Below are positions 16,970 to 24,405 of a stretch of 64,000 nt of DNA, piece by piece. Position 1 is the stretch's first letter. Every line of letters starts with the position of its first letter. The translations under genes and the position numbers were made by a program. Below the pieces are notes generated by a model. That model saw nothing but the letters and a program-made list of their open reading frames with translations. It did not search any database and was not told the origin of the DNA. Origin of the DNA: Phytopseudomonas punonensis (GTDB lineage Bacteria; Pseudomonadota; Gammaproteobacteria; Pseudomonadales; Pseudomonadaceae); NCBI RefSeq assembly GCF_900142655.1, contig NZ_FRBQ01000001.1, positions 2,115 through 66,114 on the forward strand, read 5' to 3'.

Positions 16970-18445
16970 ATGCCCTCGCAGTCCGCCAAAGCCGCCAGCC
17001 CTCGCTCGCTGGTGTTTATCCTGCTGGTGTTGCTTACCTGCGGTTTTATCGCCACCTCGCTGGCCAGCTATTACGCGGCGCTGGATTCGATCCGCGACAA
17101 CATCATCAATACCGAACTGCCGCTAACCTCGGACAACGTCTACTCGGAAATCCAGAAGGATCTGGTGCGGCCCACCCTCATCTCCTCGATGATGTCGCGC
17201 GACACCTTCCTGCGCGATTGGGTGCTTGGCGGCGAGCAGGACCTGCAACCCATGACCCGCTATTTGCAGGAAGTGCAGAGCCACTACGGCGCGGTCACCA
17301 GCTTCTTCGTCTCCGAGCGGAGCAAGACCTACTACCAGGCCAAGGGCGTGCTGAAGAAGATCGACCCGCAGGCCGAGCGCGACGTCTGGTACTACCGCCT
17401 GCGCGATCAGGAAGAGCCCTACGAGATCAATGTCGATATCGACATGGCCAATGGCGACCGCATGACGGTCTTCATCAACTACAAGGTGTTCGACTACGAG
17501 CACCGCTTTATCGGTGCCGCCGGCGTTGGCCTGACGGTGGACTCCGTGGTGCAGCTGATCGACCAGTACCAGCGCCGCTACGACCGCAGCGTGTACTTCG
17601 TCGACACCACCGGGCGCATCGTGCTCACCGGTGCCGGCGGCGGGCCTTTTGGAGCGCGTATCGGCGACCAGCTGAGCGATGTGGAAGGCCTACAAGACCT
17701 GCACGGCAAGCTGCCCCACCCCAAGAGTGGCGACTTCTTCTATCAGGAACATGGCCGCGGCCATTTCCTCAACGTACGCTTCATTCCCGAACTGGACTGG
17801 TACCTGTTCGTCGACAAACACGAAACCGGCGCGGTAGCGGGCATTCGCCAGTCGCTGTACCTGAACCTGCTGATCTGCGGCGTCGTCACCCTGCTCGTGC
17901 TGGTGTTGGTGACCCTGGTACTACGCTGCTATCAGGCGCGCATCACCGCGCTGGCAACGACCGACTCGCTGACCGAACTACCCAATCGCCGCGGCTTCGA
18001 ACTGCTGGCCAACCAGGCCATTCAGGAAGCGCGGCGCAGCCAGAGCACGCTGTGCGCCCTGCTCTTCGACCTCGACGGTTTCAAGCTGCTCAACGACAGC
18101 CACGGCCACCTGGCCGGCGATGCCGTGCTGCGCGGCTTCGCCCGGCACCTGCAACAGAACCTGCGCCAGTCCGACATCATCTGCCGCTGGGGCGGTGAAG
18201 AATTCATCCTGCTGCTCAAGGACACCCCGCTCGACGCGGCCCGCCAGCTCGGCGAGAAGATCCGCCAGCAAACCGAGACCAGCGCCTTCAACTTCGCCGA
18301 GCAGACGCTGCACACCTCCACTAGCATCGGCCTGGCCACCCTGCAGGACGGCGAAGACCTGCAAGCATTGATCGCCCGCGCCGACCGCGCCCTGTATCGG
18401 GCCAAGCAGGCCGGTCGCAACCGCATGTGCGAAGAAACCCGATGA
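16970..18445 (+). CDS. Membrane diguanylate cyclase with periplasmic sensor domain
   Basis: 491 residues. A signal-anchor helix (SLVFILLVLLTCGFIATSLASYYAA), a ~270-residue periplasmic dCache-like sensor region (~45-300, containing VWYYRLRDQEEPYEINVDID), a second helix (LLICGVVTLLVLVLVTLVL), then a GGDEF domain (~330-490). The active site reads GGEEF, a functional variant, and an RxxD inhibitory site (RQSD) stands five residues before it, so product-inhibited c-di-GMP synthesis is expected. ATG 16970 begins just before the hydrophobic anchor; the upstream frame is unconserved-looking. Its ligand is unknown. Its stop overlaps the start of the next gene (ATGA), so the two are coupled. c-di-GMP made here could feed LapD, but that link is speculative. 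Confidence 0.88.
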   Translation: MPSQSAKAASPRSLVFILLVLLTCGFIATSLASYYAALDSIRDNIINTELPLTSDNVYSEIQKDLVRPTLISSMMSRDTFLRDWVLGGEQDLQPMTRYLQEVQSHYGAVTSFFVSERSKTYYQAKGVLKKIDPQAERDVWYYRLRDQEEPYEINVDIDMANGDRMTVFINYKVFDYEHRFIGAAGVGLTVDSVVQLIDQYQRRYDRSVYFVDTTGRIVLTGAGGGPFGARIGDQLSDVEGLQDLHGKLPHPKSGDFFYQEHGRGHFLNVRFIPELDWYLFVDKHETGAVAGIRQSLYLNLLICGVVTLLVLVLVTLVLRCYQARITALATTDSLTELPNRRGFELLANQAIQEARRSQSTLCALLFDLDGFKLLNDSHGHLAGDAVLRGFARHLQQNLRQSDIICRWGGEEFILLLKDTPLDAARQLGEKIRQQTETSAFNFAEQTLHTSTSIGLATLQDGEDLQALIARADRALYRAKQAGRNRMCEETR

Positions 18446-18663
18446 ACGCCAATAGGTGCCCCGCCTGCGGCCAGCCCAACAGCTGCGCCCAGGCTGCGAG
18501 CGAAAGCGAAGTGACGCACTGCTGGTGCTTCGAGGTAGAAGTCCAGCCGCAGACGCTGCAACAGCTGCCGCCCGAAGCCTTGAACCGCGCCTGCCTGTGC
18601 CCACGCTGCGCGGGCGCCGTACACATCGCAGCTTCCCGCGAGCACGACCGCGAGCCAGACTGA
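18442..18663 (+). CDS. Cysteine-rich CWC family protein
   Basis: 73 residues. Four CxxC-like groups are visible: RCPACGQ, NSCAQA, THCWCFEVE (the CWC signature) and ACLCPRCAG, which suggests a small zinc-binding fold. The start ATG 18442 overlaps the cyclase stop, and the stop is 3 bp before the pseudouridine synthase start, so the three genes probably form one transcript. Function unknown. The family is commonly found next to this RsuA-type synthase in Pseudomonas, which might mean an RNA-related role. Confidence 0.8.
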   Translation: MNANRCPACGQPNSCAQAASESEVTHCWCFEVEVQPQTLQQLPPEALNRACLCPRCAGAVHIAASREHDREPD

Positions 18664-18666
18664 ACC

Positions 18667-19359
18667 ATGCGCCTGGATCGCTTCCTCAGTAACTTCCCCC
18701 GTTTCAACCGGCAAGACAGCCGCCTGCTGATCAGCGCCGGCCGCCTGCGTGTGAACGGCGAGATCATCATTGATCCACGCTTCGATATCCGCGACTTCCA
18801 CCGCGTGGAACTGGATGACGAACTGCTGCAGGCCGGGCGCAGCGCGCGCTACTGGATGCTGCACAAACCGGTCGGCGTGGTCAGCGCTACCGAGCACGAC
18901 GAACATCGCACCGTGCTCGACCTGCTCGATGAGCCGGACAAGCACGAGCTGCACCTGGCCGGGCGCCTGGATCTCAATACCAGCGGCCTACTGCTGATCA
19001 CCAATGACGGGCGCTGGTCGCGGCGCATCACCCAGCCGCAAGAGCGCAAGCCCAAGGTTTACCACGTCACCACCGAACAGCCGATCACGGATGAGTACGC
19101 CGAGGTCTTCGCCCGCGGCCTGTACTTCGCCTTCGAGGATCTCACCACCCTGCCCGCCGAGCTCGACGTGCTAGGCAGTCACCACGCGCGGCTGACCCTG
19201 TTCGAGGGCCGCTACCATCAGGTCAAGCGCATGTTCGGCCATTTCCGCAACCGCGTCGTCGCCCTGCACCGCGAGAGCATGGGCGAGATCGTCCTCGACC
19301 CGCAATTGGCGCCCGGCCAGTACCGCGCCCTCACCGCCGTAGAAATCGCCAGCGTCTGA
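18667..19359 (+). CDS. RsuA-family rRNA small-subunit pseudouridine synthase
   Basis: 230 residues. An N-terminal S4-like RNA-binding domain (MRLDRFLSNFPRFNRQDSRLLISAGRLRVNG) is followed by the RluA/RsuA catalytic domain with the catalytic Asp in GRLDLNTSGLLLITNDG and the RLTLFEGRYHQVKRMFG motif. This fits a 16S rRNA pseudouridine-516-type synthase. A second RsuA-like paralogue may exist elsewhere, so the symbol is left blank. Starts 3 bp after the preceding CWC gene stop. Confidence 0.87.
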   Translation: MRLDRFLSNFPRFNRQDSRLLISAGRLRVNGEIIIDPRFDIRDFHRVELDDELLQAGRSARYWMLHKPVGVVSATEHDEHRTVLDLLDEPDKHELHLAGRLDLNTSGLLLITNDGRWSRRITQPQERKPKVYHVTTEQPITDEYAEVFARGLYFAFEDLTTLPAELDVLGSHHARLTLFEGRYHQVKRMFGHFRNRVVALHRESMGEIVLDPQLAPGQYRALTAVEIASV

Positions 19360-19725
19360 GCCGCCGCCGACAAGCGGTCATGCGGAATCCTTTCAGCGTC
19401 CTTGCCAGCCCTTTTGGCCGCTGCTTAACTCGAAAAAGATGTCGCCATGCCGCTCGATAGCAGCAGGCGAAATCAAGGTCGCCGCCGCGTGGCCTGCATT
19501 ACCCGCGAAAGGGGCTCCTGCCTGGTGAGAAGAACGAACTGCAACGTCTGAGGCGTCCGGCAAGCCGTTTTATTACAGCCCTGAAACCTGCATCACCCCT
19601 CTAATCACAAGATCCTCCAGCCTGACATTGCTTTGTCATGTCCAGGCGTTTTCCTAGCTATCCGACTTGCCCGGTTTACGGTTCGCCGTCAGCCGCGTTC
19701 ATCTTTTGCGCCAGGAGGAATACAT
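19360..19725. other. Intergenic region upstream of phaG
   Basis: 366 bp without a supportable gene. No -24/-12 element, repeat or strong hairpin was recognised by eye. It must contain the phaG promoter, but I could not identify one with confidence. Confidence 0.6.
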
Positions 19726-20604
19726 ATGAAGCCAGCAATCGCTGTCATCGATGTGCACAGGACGTACAAGGTACACACGGAGTTTCACGCCAACCCCCAG
19801 GCCCAGAAGACCATCATCCTGGTCAACGGCTCGCTGGCGACCACCGCTTCCTTCGCGCAGACGGTCAAATACCTCGCCACCCAATTCAACGTGGTGCTCT
19901 TCGACCAGCCCTACGCCGGCCAGTCGCGGGCGCACAACCGCAACGACCACTGCATCAGCAAGGAAGACGAAGCGGCGATCCTGCTCGACCTGATCGACCA
20001 CTATCAGGCCCAGTACGTGATGTCGTTTTCCTGGGGCGGCGTGGCCAGCATGCTCGCCCTCACCAAGCGCCCGCCTACGCTGGAAAAGGCCATCTTTGCG
20101 TCGTTCTCGCCGATCCTTAACGAGCCGATGCTCGATTACCTAGGCCGCGCCCTGGTGTGCCTGAATCAGGAGGACGGCGACAAGGTCGGCCACCTGGTCA
20201 ACGACACCATCGGCAAGCACCTGCCATCGCTGTTCAAACGCTACAACCACAAGCACATCAGCCGCCTGAGCAGCCACGAATACCGGCAGATGAACGCCCA
20301 CGTGCAGCAAGTGCTGCGCATGGAGGCTCACTGCCAACTCGATTGCCTGAGCGATATCGACATCCCGCTGCTGTTCATCAACGGCGAGCACGACGAATAT
20401 ACGTCTGCCGCCGACGCCCGCCTGATGGCCCAGCACATCAACGACTGCCACTTCACCACGGTCAGCAACGCCGGCCACTTCATCGACATGGAACACAAGG
20501 GCGCCTGGCTGCAGACCCAGAACGCCCTGCTCGGCTTCCTGCAACACAACAACGCCAGCAAACGCTTCACCGTCCACCCCGGCCTGCACGCCATGGCCGT
20601 ATGA
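19726..20604 (+). CDS. phaG: PhaG-type (R)-3-hydroxyacyl-ACP transacylase/thioesterase
   Basis: 292-residue alpha/beta-hydrolase closely resembling Pseudomonas PhaG, with the blocks TIILVNGSLATTASFAQTV, FNVVLFDQPYAGQS, VMSFSWGG (nucleophile serine region), NDTIGKHLPSLFKRYN, LFINGEHDEYTSAADAR and AGHFIDME all aligned to that family. PhaG diverts (R)-3-hydroxyacyl groups from fatty-acid synthesis to medium-chain polyhydroxyalkanoate precursors; the related RhlA makes rhamnolipid lipid. ATG 19726 is preceded by CAGGAGGAA and gives a length close to known PhaG (~295). Monocistronic; the next gene is a tRNA. HAA/RhlA function is the main alternative, but the motif wording is PhaG-like. Confidence 0.85.
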   Translation: MKPAIAVIDVHRTYKVHTEFHANPQAQKTIILVNGSLATTASFAQTVKYLATQFNVVLFDQPYAGQSRAHNRNDHCISKEDEAAILLDLIDHYQAQYVMSFSWGGVASMLALTKRPPTLEKAIFASFSPILNEPMLDYLGRALVCLNQEDGDKVGHLVNDTIGKHLPSLFKRYNHKHISRLSSHEYRQMNAHVQQVLRMEAHCQLDCLSDIDIPLLFINGEHDEYTSAADARLMAQHINDCHFTTVSNAGHFIDMEHKGAWLQTQNALLGFLQHNNASKRFTVHPGLHAMAV

Positions 20605-20699
20605 CGCAACGCAGAGCAGCCCGCGTTGCCCCGGCTAATCACCACCGGGCAACGTGGGCTTCATTTTGCGGATGGATTCGGGTATAAAGGCGCCCTCAA

Positions 20700-20773
20700 G
20701 CGGGCTTCGTATAATGGCATTACCTGAGCTTCCCAAGCTCATGACGAGGGTTCGATTCCCTTAGCCCGCTCCA
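20700..20773 (+). tRNA. tRNA-Gly (CCC)
   Basis: A full cloverleaf can be folded: acceptor GCGGGCT/AGCCCGC, anticodon stem TGAGC/GCTCA enclosing loop TTCCCAA (anticodon CCC), T-arm GAGGG-TTCGATT-CCCTT and an encoded CCA end at 20771-20773. A TATAAA -10 element lies at 20683-20688. Confidence 0.95.
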
Positions 20774-20780
20774 GATCAGA

Positions 20781-20815
20781 AAAAGCCCCGTCAGCGATGA
20801 CGGGGCTTTTTTGTT
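20781..20815 (+). terminator. Rho-independent terminator of tRNA-Gly
   Basis: AAAAGCCCCGTCA / TGACGGGGCTTTT stem with a GCGA loop, followed by TTGTTT; only eight bases after the tRNA 3' end. Confidence 0.93.
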
Positions 20816-20907
20816 TCTGGCGTTTGAAGGCTTGACCGAAAGGGTTTGAACTGAGAAAGATGGCGTTTTGCAATTCAGTGAAGATGGGCTAGCCAAGAAA
20901 ATAAATC

Positions 20908-20935
20908 TGTCCCCTTTTCTATGTCCCCTTTTCTA
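20908..20935 (+). repeat. Tandem 14-bp direct repeat before the AT-rich gene
   Basis: TGTCCCCTTTTCTA occurs twice back to back (20908-20921, 20922-20935), preceded by AAATAAATC. The phrase resembles a motif I associate with mobile or toxin-antitoxin loci; the association is not proved here. Confidence 0.7.
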
Positions 20936-21012
20936 AAATGGAAAAACCTTTTTCCATCAAAAAATATTTTCAACTCACACACGCACTTGAATAGTAGCTA
21001 AAAGGTCATTAA

Positions 21013-22344
21013 ATGAAGCCTAAAAATAATGATTTTGGATACATCTGCCCATTCACGGGGAGCATAGTTTACTTACAGGAGGGCCGAGCTTTTCTAGCTA
21101 TTTTCGATATGCTTCTCGAACTCTCCGAGACATCGGAACGGGTGTGGCGATTGAGTGATGATGTGACGTTTGTTTACTCAAGAAAAAATGGTGACATAGG
21201 CATCAACTGCGGTTCGGATTTTTTCTATGAGCTCATTGGTGACAGTGTGCTTTCAGTTCAACCAGACACATGGGATAAATTCGGCAATGGCCGCTGTGGT
21301 GAATACTTCTTGGAGTATGACCCAACAGACTCCACCCGCATAGTTAATAAAATTAAGAACGCTAGTAATTCGCTGATTGCTGAGTATATAGGCGCAGGAC
21401 TCACCTATATAGGCAAGTGGGAAAAGCAGTTATTATTCCGAGCAACTGGAGTAGGTGTTATTGCATTAGACACGAATGGTAATTGGCGCACACTTTTTTC
21501 TCCAACGATGTCCAGAGCCAAATACGCAAACATTTTGAGCGATCACCTTTTAGTTTTTGGCAATGGAACTAATCGCAAAGCATGTTGTGAAATTTTCGAC
21601 CTAGTGGCCCAAAAAGCTATTGGTATTTTCACTTTTGATCACCACCCAGGATATCCATCAGATATTTATAGACATGAGAAAGGATGGTACTTCCAATGGG
21701 GAAGCACGCTCTTCCACTTTAACGGAGAAGTTGTCGAACAAGTATTACCGGAGCGTACTATTGGAGGATTCTATCTCAACGCTCAGGGTATCTGTATTTT
21801 TTTCGAAGATGAAAGTGCAGTACGCATCTATGATCATGAGCTAAAGCACGTACGCGATGAAATGGCTATTCCATTGCCGGAATATTCATTTAGCTCTCTT
21901 CATGCAGACAAAGAAAAAATGGTCGGTTACTTGCGTGCTCCCAGCCATGACAGGCGACTAATCTACGCTTTAAATTTGACCATCACTCACAACGGCTGCC
22001 CACGCCTAGAACTAGAGCAACCACTATTTCAGGTTGAGAAGCGTGAGCGCGTAGAGGTTTTCGACTTATTAATTAACTTCTCTGGAGAGGCCCCTTTTTC
22101 AAAGCTATTACGCCAATCGTTGGCTGCTCTTGATGACGGACTCAATCAATACTATGCACGTGAAAACAATCCTGATGCGGCCAGGTTCAGTGGACGCATT
22201 GAACTGCACTTCGGCGGGCCGCTTAGTAATGAGGAGAAAAAGCTTTTACAACATGGCTGTCAACGCATTTACGAACTAGCACTCGGCCGTGAAGCCCCAT
22301 CCACAGGAAAGCCCTACAGCTTTCATCTGGTATTCGCCGAGTGA
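21013..22344 (+). CDS. Orphan AT-rich hypothetical protein
   Basis: 443 residues; I do not recognise the family. The gene is clearly lower in GC than its neighbours and uses many A/T-ending codons (AAA, ATT, TTT), which suggests recent acquisition. No signal peptide, membrane segment or catalytic motif is evident. The central part (~130-330) has alternating short beta-type segments such as LLFRATGVGVIALD, HLLVFGNGTN, GWYFQWGSTLFHFNGEVV and GICIFFEDESAVRIYDHEL, spaced ~40-45 residues apart, which would suit a beta-propeller. A charged helical C-terminus follows (LLRQSLAALDDGLNQYYARE). It stands alone between tRNA-Gly and a decayed toxin-antitoxin pair, so a defence or immunity-type cargo role is possible but unproved. 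Confidence 0.72.
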   Translation: MKPKNNDFGYICPFTGSIVYLQEGRAFLAIFDMLLELSETSERVWRLSDDVTFVYSRKNGDIGINCGSDFFYELIGDSVLSVQPDTWDKFGNGRCGEYFLEYDPTDSTRIVNKIKNASNSLIAEYIGAGLTYIGKWEKQLLFRATGVGVIALDTNGNWRTLFSPTMSRAKYANILSDHLLVFGNGTNRKACCEIFDLVAQKAIGIFTFDHHPGYPSDIYRHEKGWYFQWGSTLFHFNGEVVEQVLPERTIGGFYLNAQGICIFFEDESAVRIYDHELKHVRDEMAIPLPEYSFSSLHADKEKMVGYLRAPSHDRRLIYALNLTITHNGCPRLELEQPLFQVEKRERVEVFDLLINFSGEAPFSKLLRQSLAALDDGLNQYYARENNPDAARFSGRIELHFGGPLSNEEKKLLQHGCQRIYELALGREAPSTGKPYSFHLVFAE

Positions 22345-22402
22345 ATTTCTGGATGCCAAGAGTCAAAAAAGAAGTCCAGATTCATTTAGCGCCCAAAGAC
22401 TG

Positions 22403-22690
22403 CTAGCCAGACAACGCCTGAATAACATATTTTGGGTCGTTATAAATGGCACGCAGCAACGCCTTGGCCGGGCCGGTCGGTTCGCGGCGGCCTTGTTCCC
22501 AGTTGCGCAGAGTGCCAAGTTGCACGTCGATCATGGCAGCGAACTTGGCTTGGGTGAGGCCGGTGGCCTTGCGGATCTGTTTCACCTGCAGGGCATCCAC
22601 GGTGAATTCTCGGGATGGCTGCCGTTCGCCGCGGTGAATTTCGTCCATCTGCTGGACGCTTTCCAGCAGCTCGTCGAAGAACTTGCTCAT
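22403..22690 (-). CDS. HTH antitoxin (HigA/NadS-like, Xre family)
   Basis: 95 residues. An N-terminal dimerisation-type segment (FFDELLESVQQMDEIHRGER) precedes an Xre helix-turn-helix (~45-72: TGLTQAKFAAMIDVQLGTLRNWEQGRREP) and a short helix with ALLRAIYNDPKYVIQAL. ATG 22690 has GGAGGT 7 nt upstream; an earlier in-frame codon lacks one. In this family the toxin gene comes first and the antitoxin represses the shared promoter; here the toxin reading frame next door is broken while the antitoxin looks intact. Confidence 0.87.
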   Translation of the reverse strand: MSKFFDELLESVQQMDEIHRGERQPSREFTVDALQVKQIRKATGLTQAKFAAMIDVQLGTLRNWEQGRREPTGPAKALLRAIYNDPKYVIQALSG

Positions 22691-22695
22691 GGTGA

Positions 22696-23008
22696 CTACC
22701 TCCACCGCTCTATGATTTGCTTGAGCTATTTACGCTCGTCTGCCGGCAGATCATCCGTCTCGTTCTTGGGATAGATCAGCAACAAGACGATCTGCGACGC
22801 CGACGTGAAGTGGTAATAGATGACCCTGGACCCACCGCGCCTGCCGTCGCCACTGGAAGCAACCCGCACCTTGCGGATACCGCCCGTGCCTTCGATTACA
22901 TCGCCCAGATCCGGGCGCTCCGCCAAGGCGCGCTGAAACGCGGCGTAGCTGTCGTCTGCCAACAGCTCTTTCAAGCGCCTGGTGAAAACCGGGGTCTCGA
23001 TAGATCAT
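22696..23008 (-). pseudogene. RelE/HigB-like toxin, disrupted at start and near end
   Basis: The conserved toxin core ELLADDSYAAFQRALAE ... GDVIEGTGGIRKVR ... GGSRVIYYHF ... LLLIYPKNETDDLPADERK lies in one frame. Upstream in the same frame the expected N-terminus SIETPVFTRR is present but has no usable start: ATG 23008 is one base out of phase, consistent with an extra base at 23005. At the other end an amber TAG (22726-22728) interrupts the frame, after which LKQIIERWR and a stop (22696) continue in phase as an intact family tail would. A TTG at 22974 could still start an 82-residue product. The toxin is probably inactive. Confidence 0.72.
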
Positions 23009-23016
23009 GCGCAACA

Positions 23017-23033
23017 GTACGCCAATGGCGTAC
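23017..23033. promoter_or_regulatory. Palindromic operator candidate of the toxin-antitoxin pair
   Basis: GTACGCCAATGGCGTAC is a perfect 8-bp inverted repeat around a single central base. It lies 8 bp upstream of the ancestral toxin ATG (minus strand), beside an AAGGGAGG-like stretch, which is where HigA/NadS repressors usually bind. It could instead be a small hairpin at the ribosome site. Confidence 0.5.
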
Positions 23034-23179
23034 CTCCCTTCAATTGGCTGCCGGGCGGTAGCTGCGTGATAACCCTTTGGCAGCCTAACCAACCCCGAGC
23101 ATTCCGGCGCCGAAACCGCTGCGGCGCGGCGGCAACAGAAAGCGTGTAAAATCCGCGCGCACACGAGTACGGCAGGGGC

Positions 23180-23230
23180 ATTGCGTGAGCTGAACAAAGG
23201 GTTCGAGTCCCTTACTCACCTTCCCCACCA
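23180..23230 (+). other. tRNA-like remnant
   Basis: A perfect T-arm (AAGGG-TTCGAGT-CCCTT, 23197-23213) is flanked by GTGAG (23185-23189) and CTCAC (23215-23219), which can pair like an acceptor stem, and CCACCA follows at 23225-23230. The D and anticodon arms are missing. The stretch GGCATTGCGTGAGCT also resembles GGCATTACCTGAGCT of tRNA-Gly(CCC). A TAAAAT -10-like element lies at ~23147. It is likely a deletion derivative of a tRNA gene; no functional tRNA can fold. Confidence 0.4.
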
Positions 23231-23304
23231 AAGCCCTGTCCTCGCAGAGCTATTCGCGCCCCTCTGACCCAACGCACCCCACGGTAAAAACGGACACCGA
23301 GACG

Positions 23305-24405
23305 ATGAACAAGCAACGCGCTTGCCCGCTAGTAGTAATGGTTATCGCTTTTCTTCTTTCTAGCCTTTGTCATGCCGCGCAGGTGGTCGATGTGCTGGGC
23401 CGTAGCGTGGAGGTGGCGTTGCCGGCCAAGCGGGTGGTGCTGGGCTTCAACTTCGAGGATTACGCGGCCGTCGGTGGCGAGAAGGCGTTCGATTCGGTGG
23501 TGGGGATTTCCCGCGGGGCCTGGGAGCGCAAGGTGCCGACGATCTGGAAGCGTTATGTGGAGCACTACCCGCGGCTGGACACCCTGGCCGATGTTGGTGA
23601 GGTGGAAACCCAGAGTTTTTCGGTGGAGAAGGTGCTGAGCCTGGAGCCGGATCTGCTGGTGCTGACCGACTGGCAATTCCAGGCGCTGCCCGATGAGGTG
23701 GCGCGGCTGGAGAAGGCCGGCGTGCCGGTGCTGGTGATCGACTACAACGCCCAGACCCTGGAGCGCCATGTGAAGTCCACCCTGCTGCTCGGTGAAGTGA
23801 CCGGCCAGCAGGCCCGCGCCCGTGAGCTGGCGGACCTGTACAGCGCGGCGGTCAAGGACATCGAGGCACGCATCGCCAAGGCCAACAAGCCCAAGCCGCG
23901 CATCTATATCGAGTTCGGCAACAAGGGCCCGGCCGAATACTCCTTCACCTACGGCAAGAACATGTGGGGCGCCATGGCCATCGCGGTCGGTGGCGACAAT
24001 ATCGCCGCGCCGTACGTGCGCGACTGGGGCCAGATCAACCCGGAGCAGGTGCTGGTGGCGCGCCCCGAGGTGATCATCATTTCCGGCCGTGAAGACAACA
24101 CCAACCCCACCGCCCTGTCCATGGGCCCTGGCGTGGACGCAGCCACGGCACGCAAGCAGCTGCATGCCTTCGCCGCACGCCCGGGCTGGGCGGAACTGCC
24201 GGCGATTCGTGACGGTCGTTTGTACGGCGTTTACCAGGGTGCCTCGCGCAGCCTGGGCGACTTCACCATGCTGCAGTTCATCGCCAAGCAGCTGTACCCG
24301 GACCTATTCGCCGACCTGGACCCTATGGCCAACTACCAGAATTACTACCGTAAGTACCTGCCGATCCCGCTCGAGGGCACCTATGCCGTCAGCGCCCATG
24401 AATAA
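23305..24405 (+). CDS. Iron-siderophore/cobalamin-type ABC substrate-binding protein
   Basis: 366-residue periplasmic binding protein of the FepB/BtuF/FhuD fold. Signal peptide MNKQRACPLVVMVIAFLLSSLCHA. The mature chain opens VVDVLGRSVEVALPAKRVVL, typical of the family (DxxGrxVxlPxxpxRVv), and continues EKVLSLEPDLLVLTD and PEVIIISG. First gene of an operon with an FecCD-type permease (22-bp overlap) and ATPase, and convergent with a TonB receptor gene. Ferric siderophore is the likeliest ligand; corrinoid, heme or another metal chelate cannot be excluded. No clear Fur box was found in front of it. Confidence 0.87.
   Translation: MNKQRACPLVVMVIAFLLSSLCHAAQVVDVLGRSVEVALPAKRVVLGFNFEDYAAVGGEKAFDSVVGISRGAWERKVPTIWKRYVEHYPRLDTLADVGEVETQSFSVEKVLSLEPDLLVLTDWQFQALPDEVARLEKAGVPVLVIDYNAQTLERHVKSTLLLGEVTGQQARARELADLYSAAVKDIEARIAKANKPKPRIYIEFGNKGPAEYSFTYGKNMWGAMAIAVGGDNIAAPYVRDWGQINPEQVLVARPEVIIISGREDNTNPTALSMGPGVDAATARKQLHAFAARPGWAELPAIRDGRLYGVYQGASRSLGDFTMLQFIAKQLYPDLFADLDPMANYQNYYRKYLPIPLEGTYAVSAHE

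Noticed and set aside
22751-23197. 148-codon minus-strand frame overlapping the toxin
   Set aside because: Out of phase with the conserved toxin core; it arises from the shifted ATG at 23008 and upstream non-coding sequence.
20774-23230. Prophage or integrative element with integrase
   Set aside because: No integrase, transposase or phage structural gene is present in the patch.
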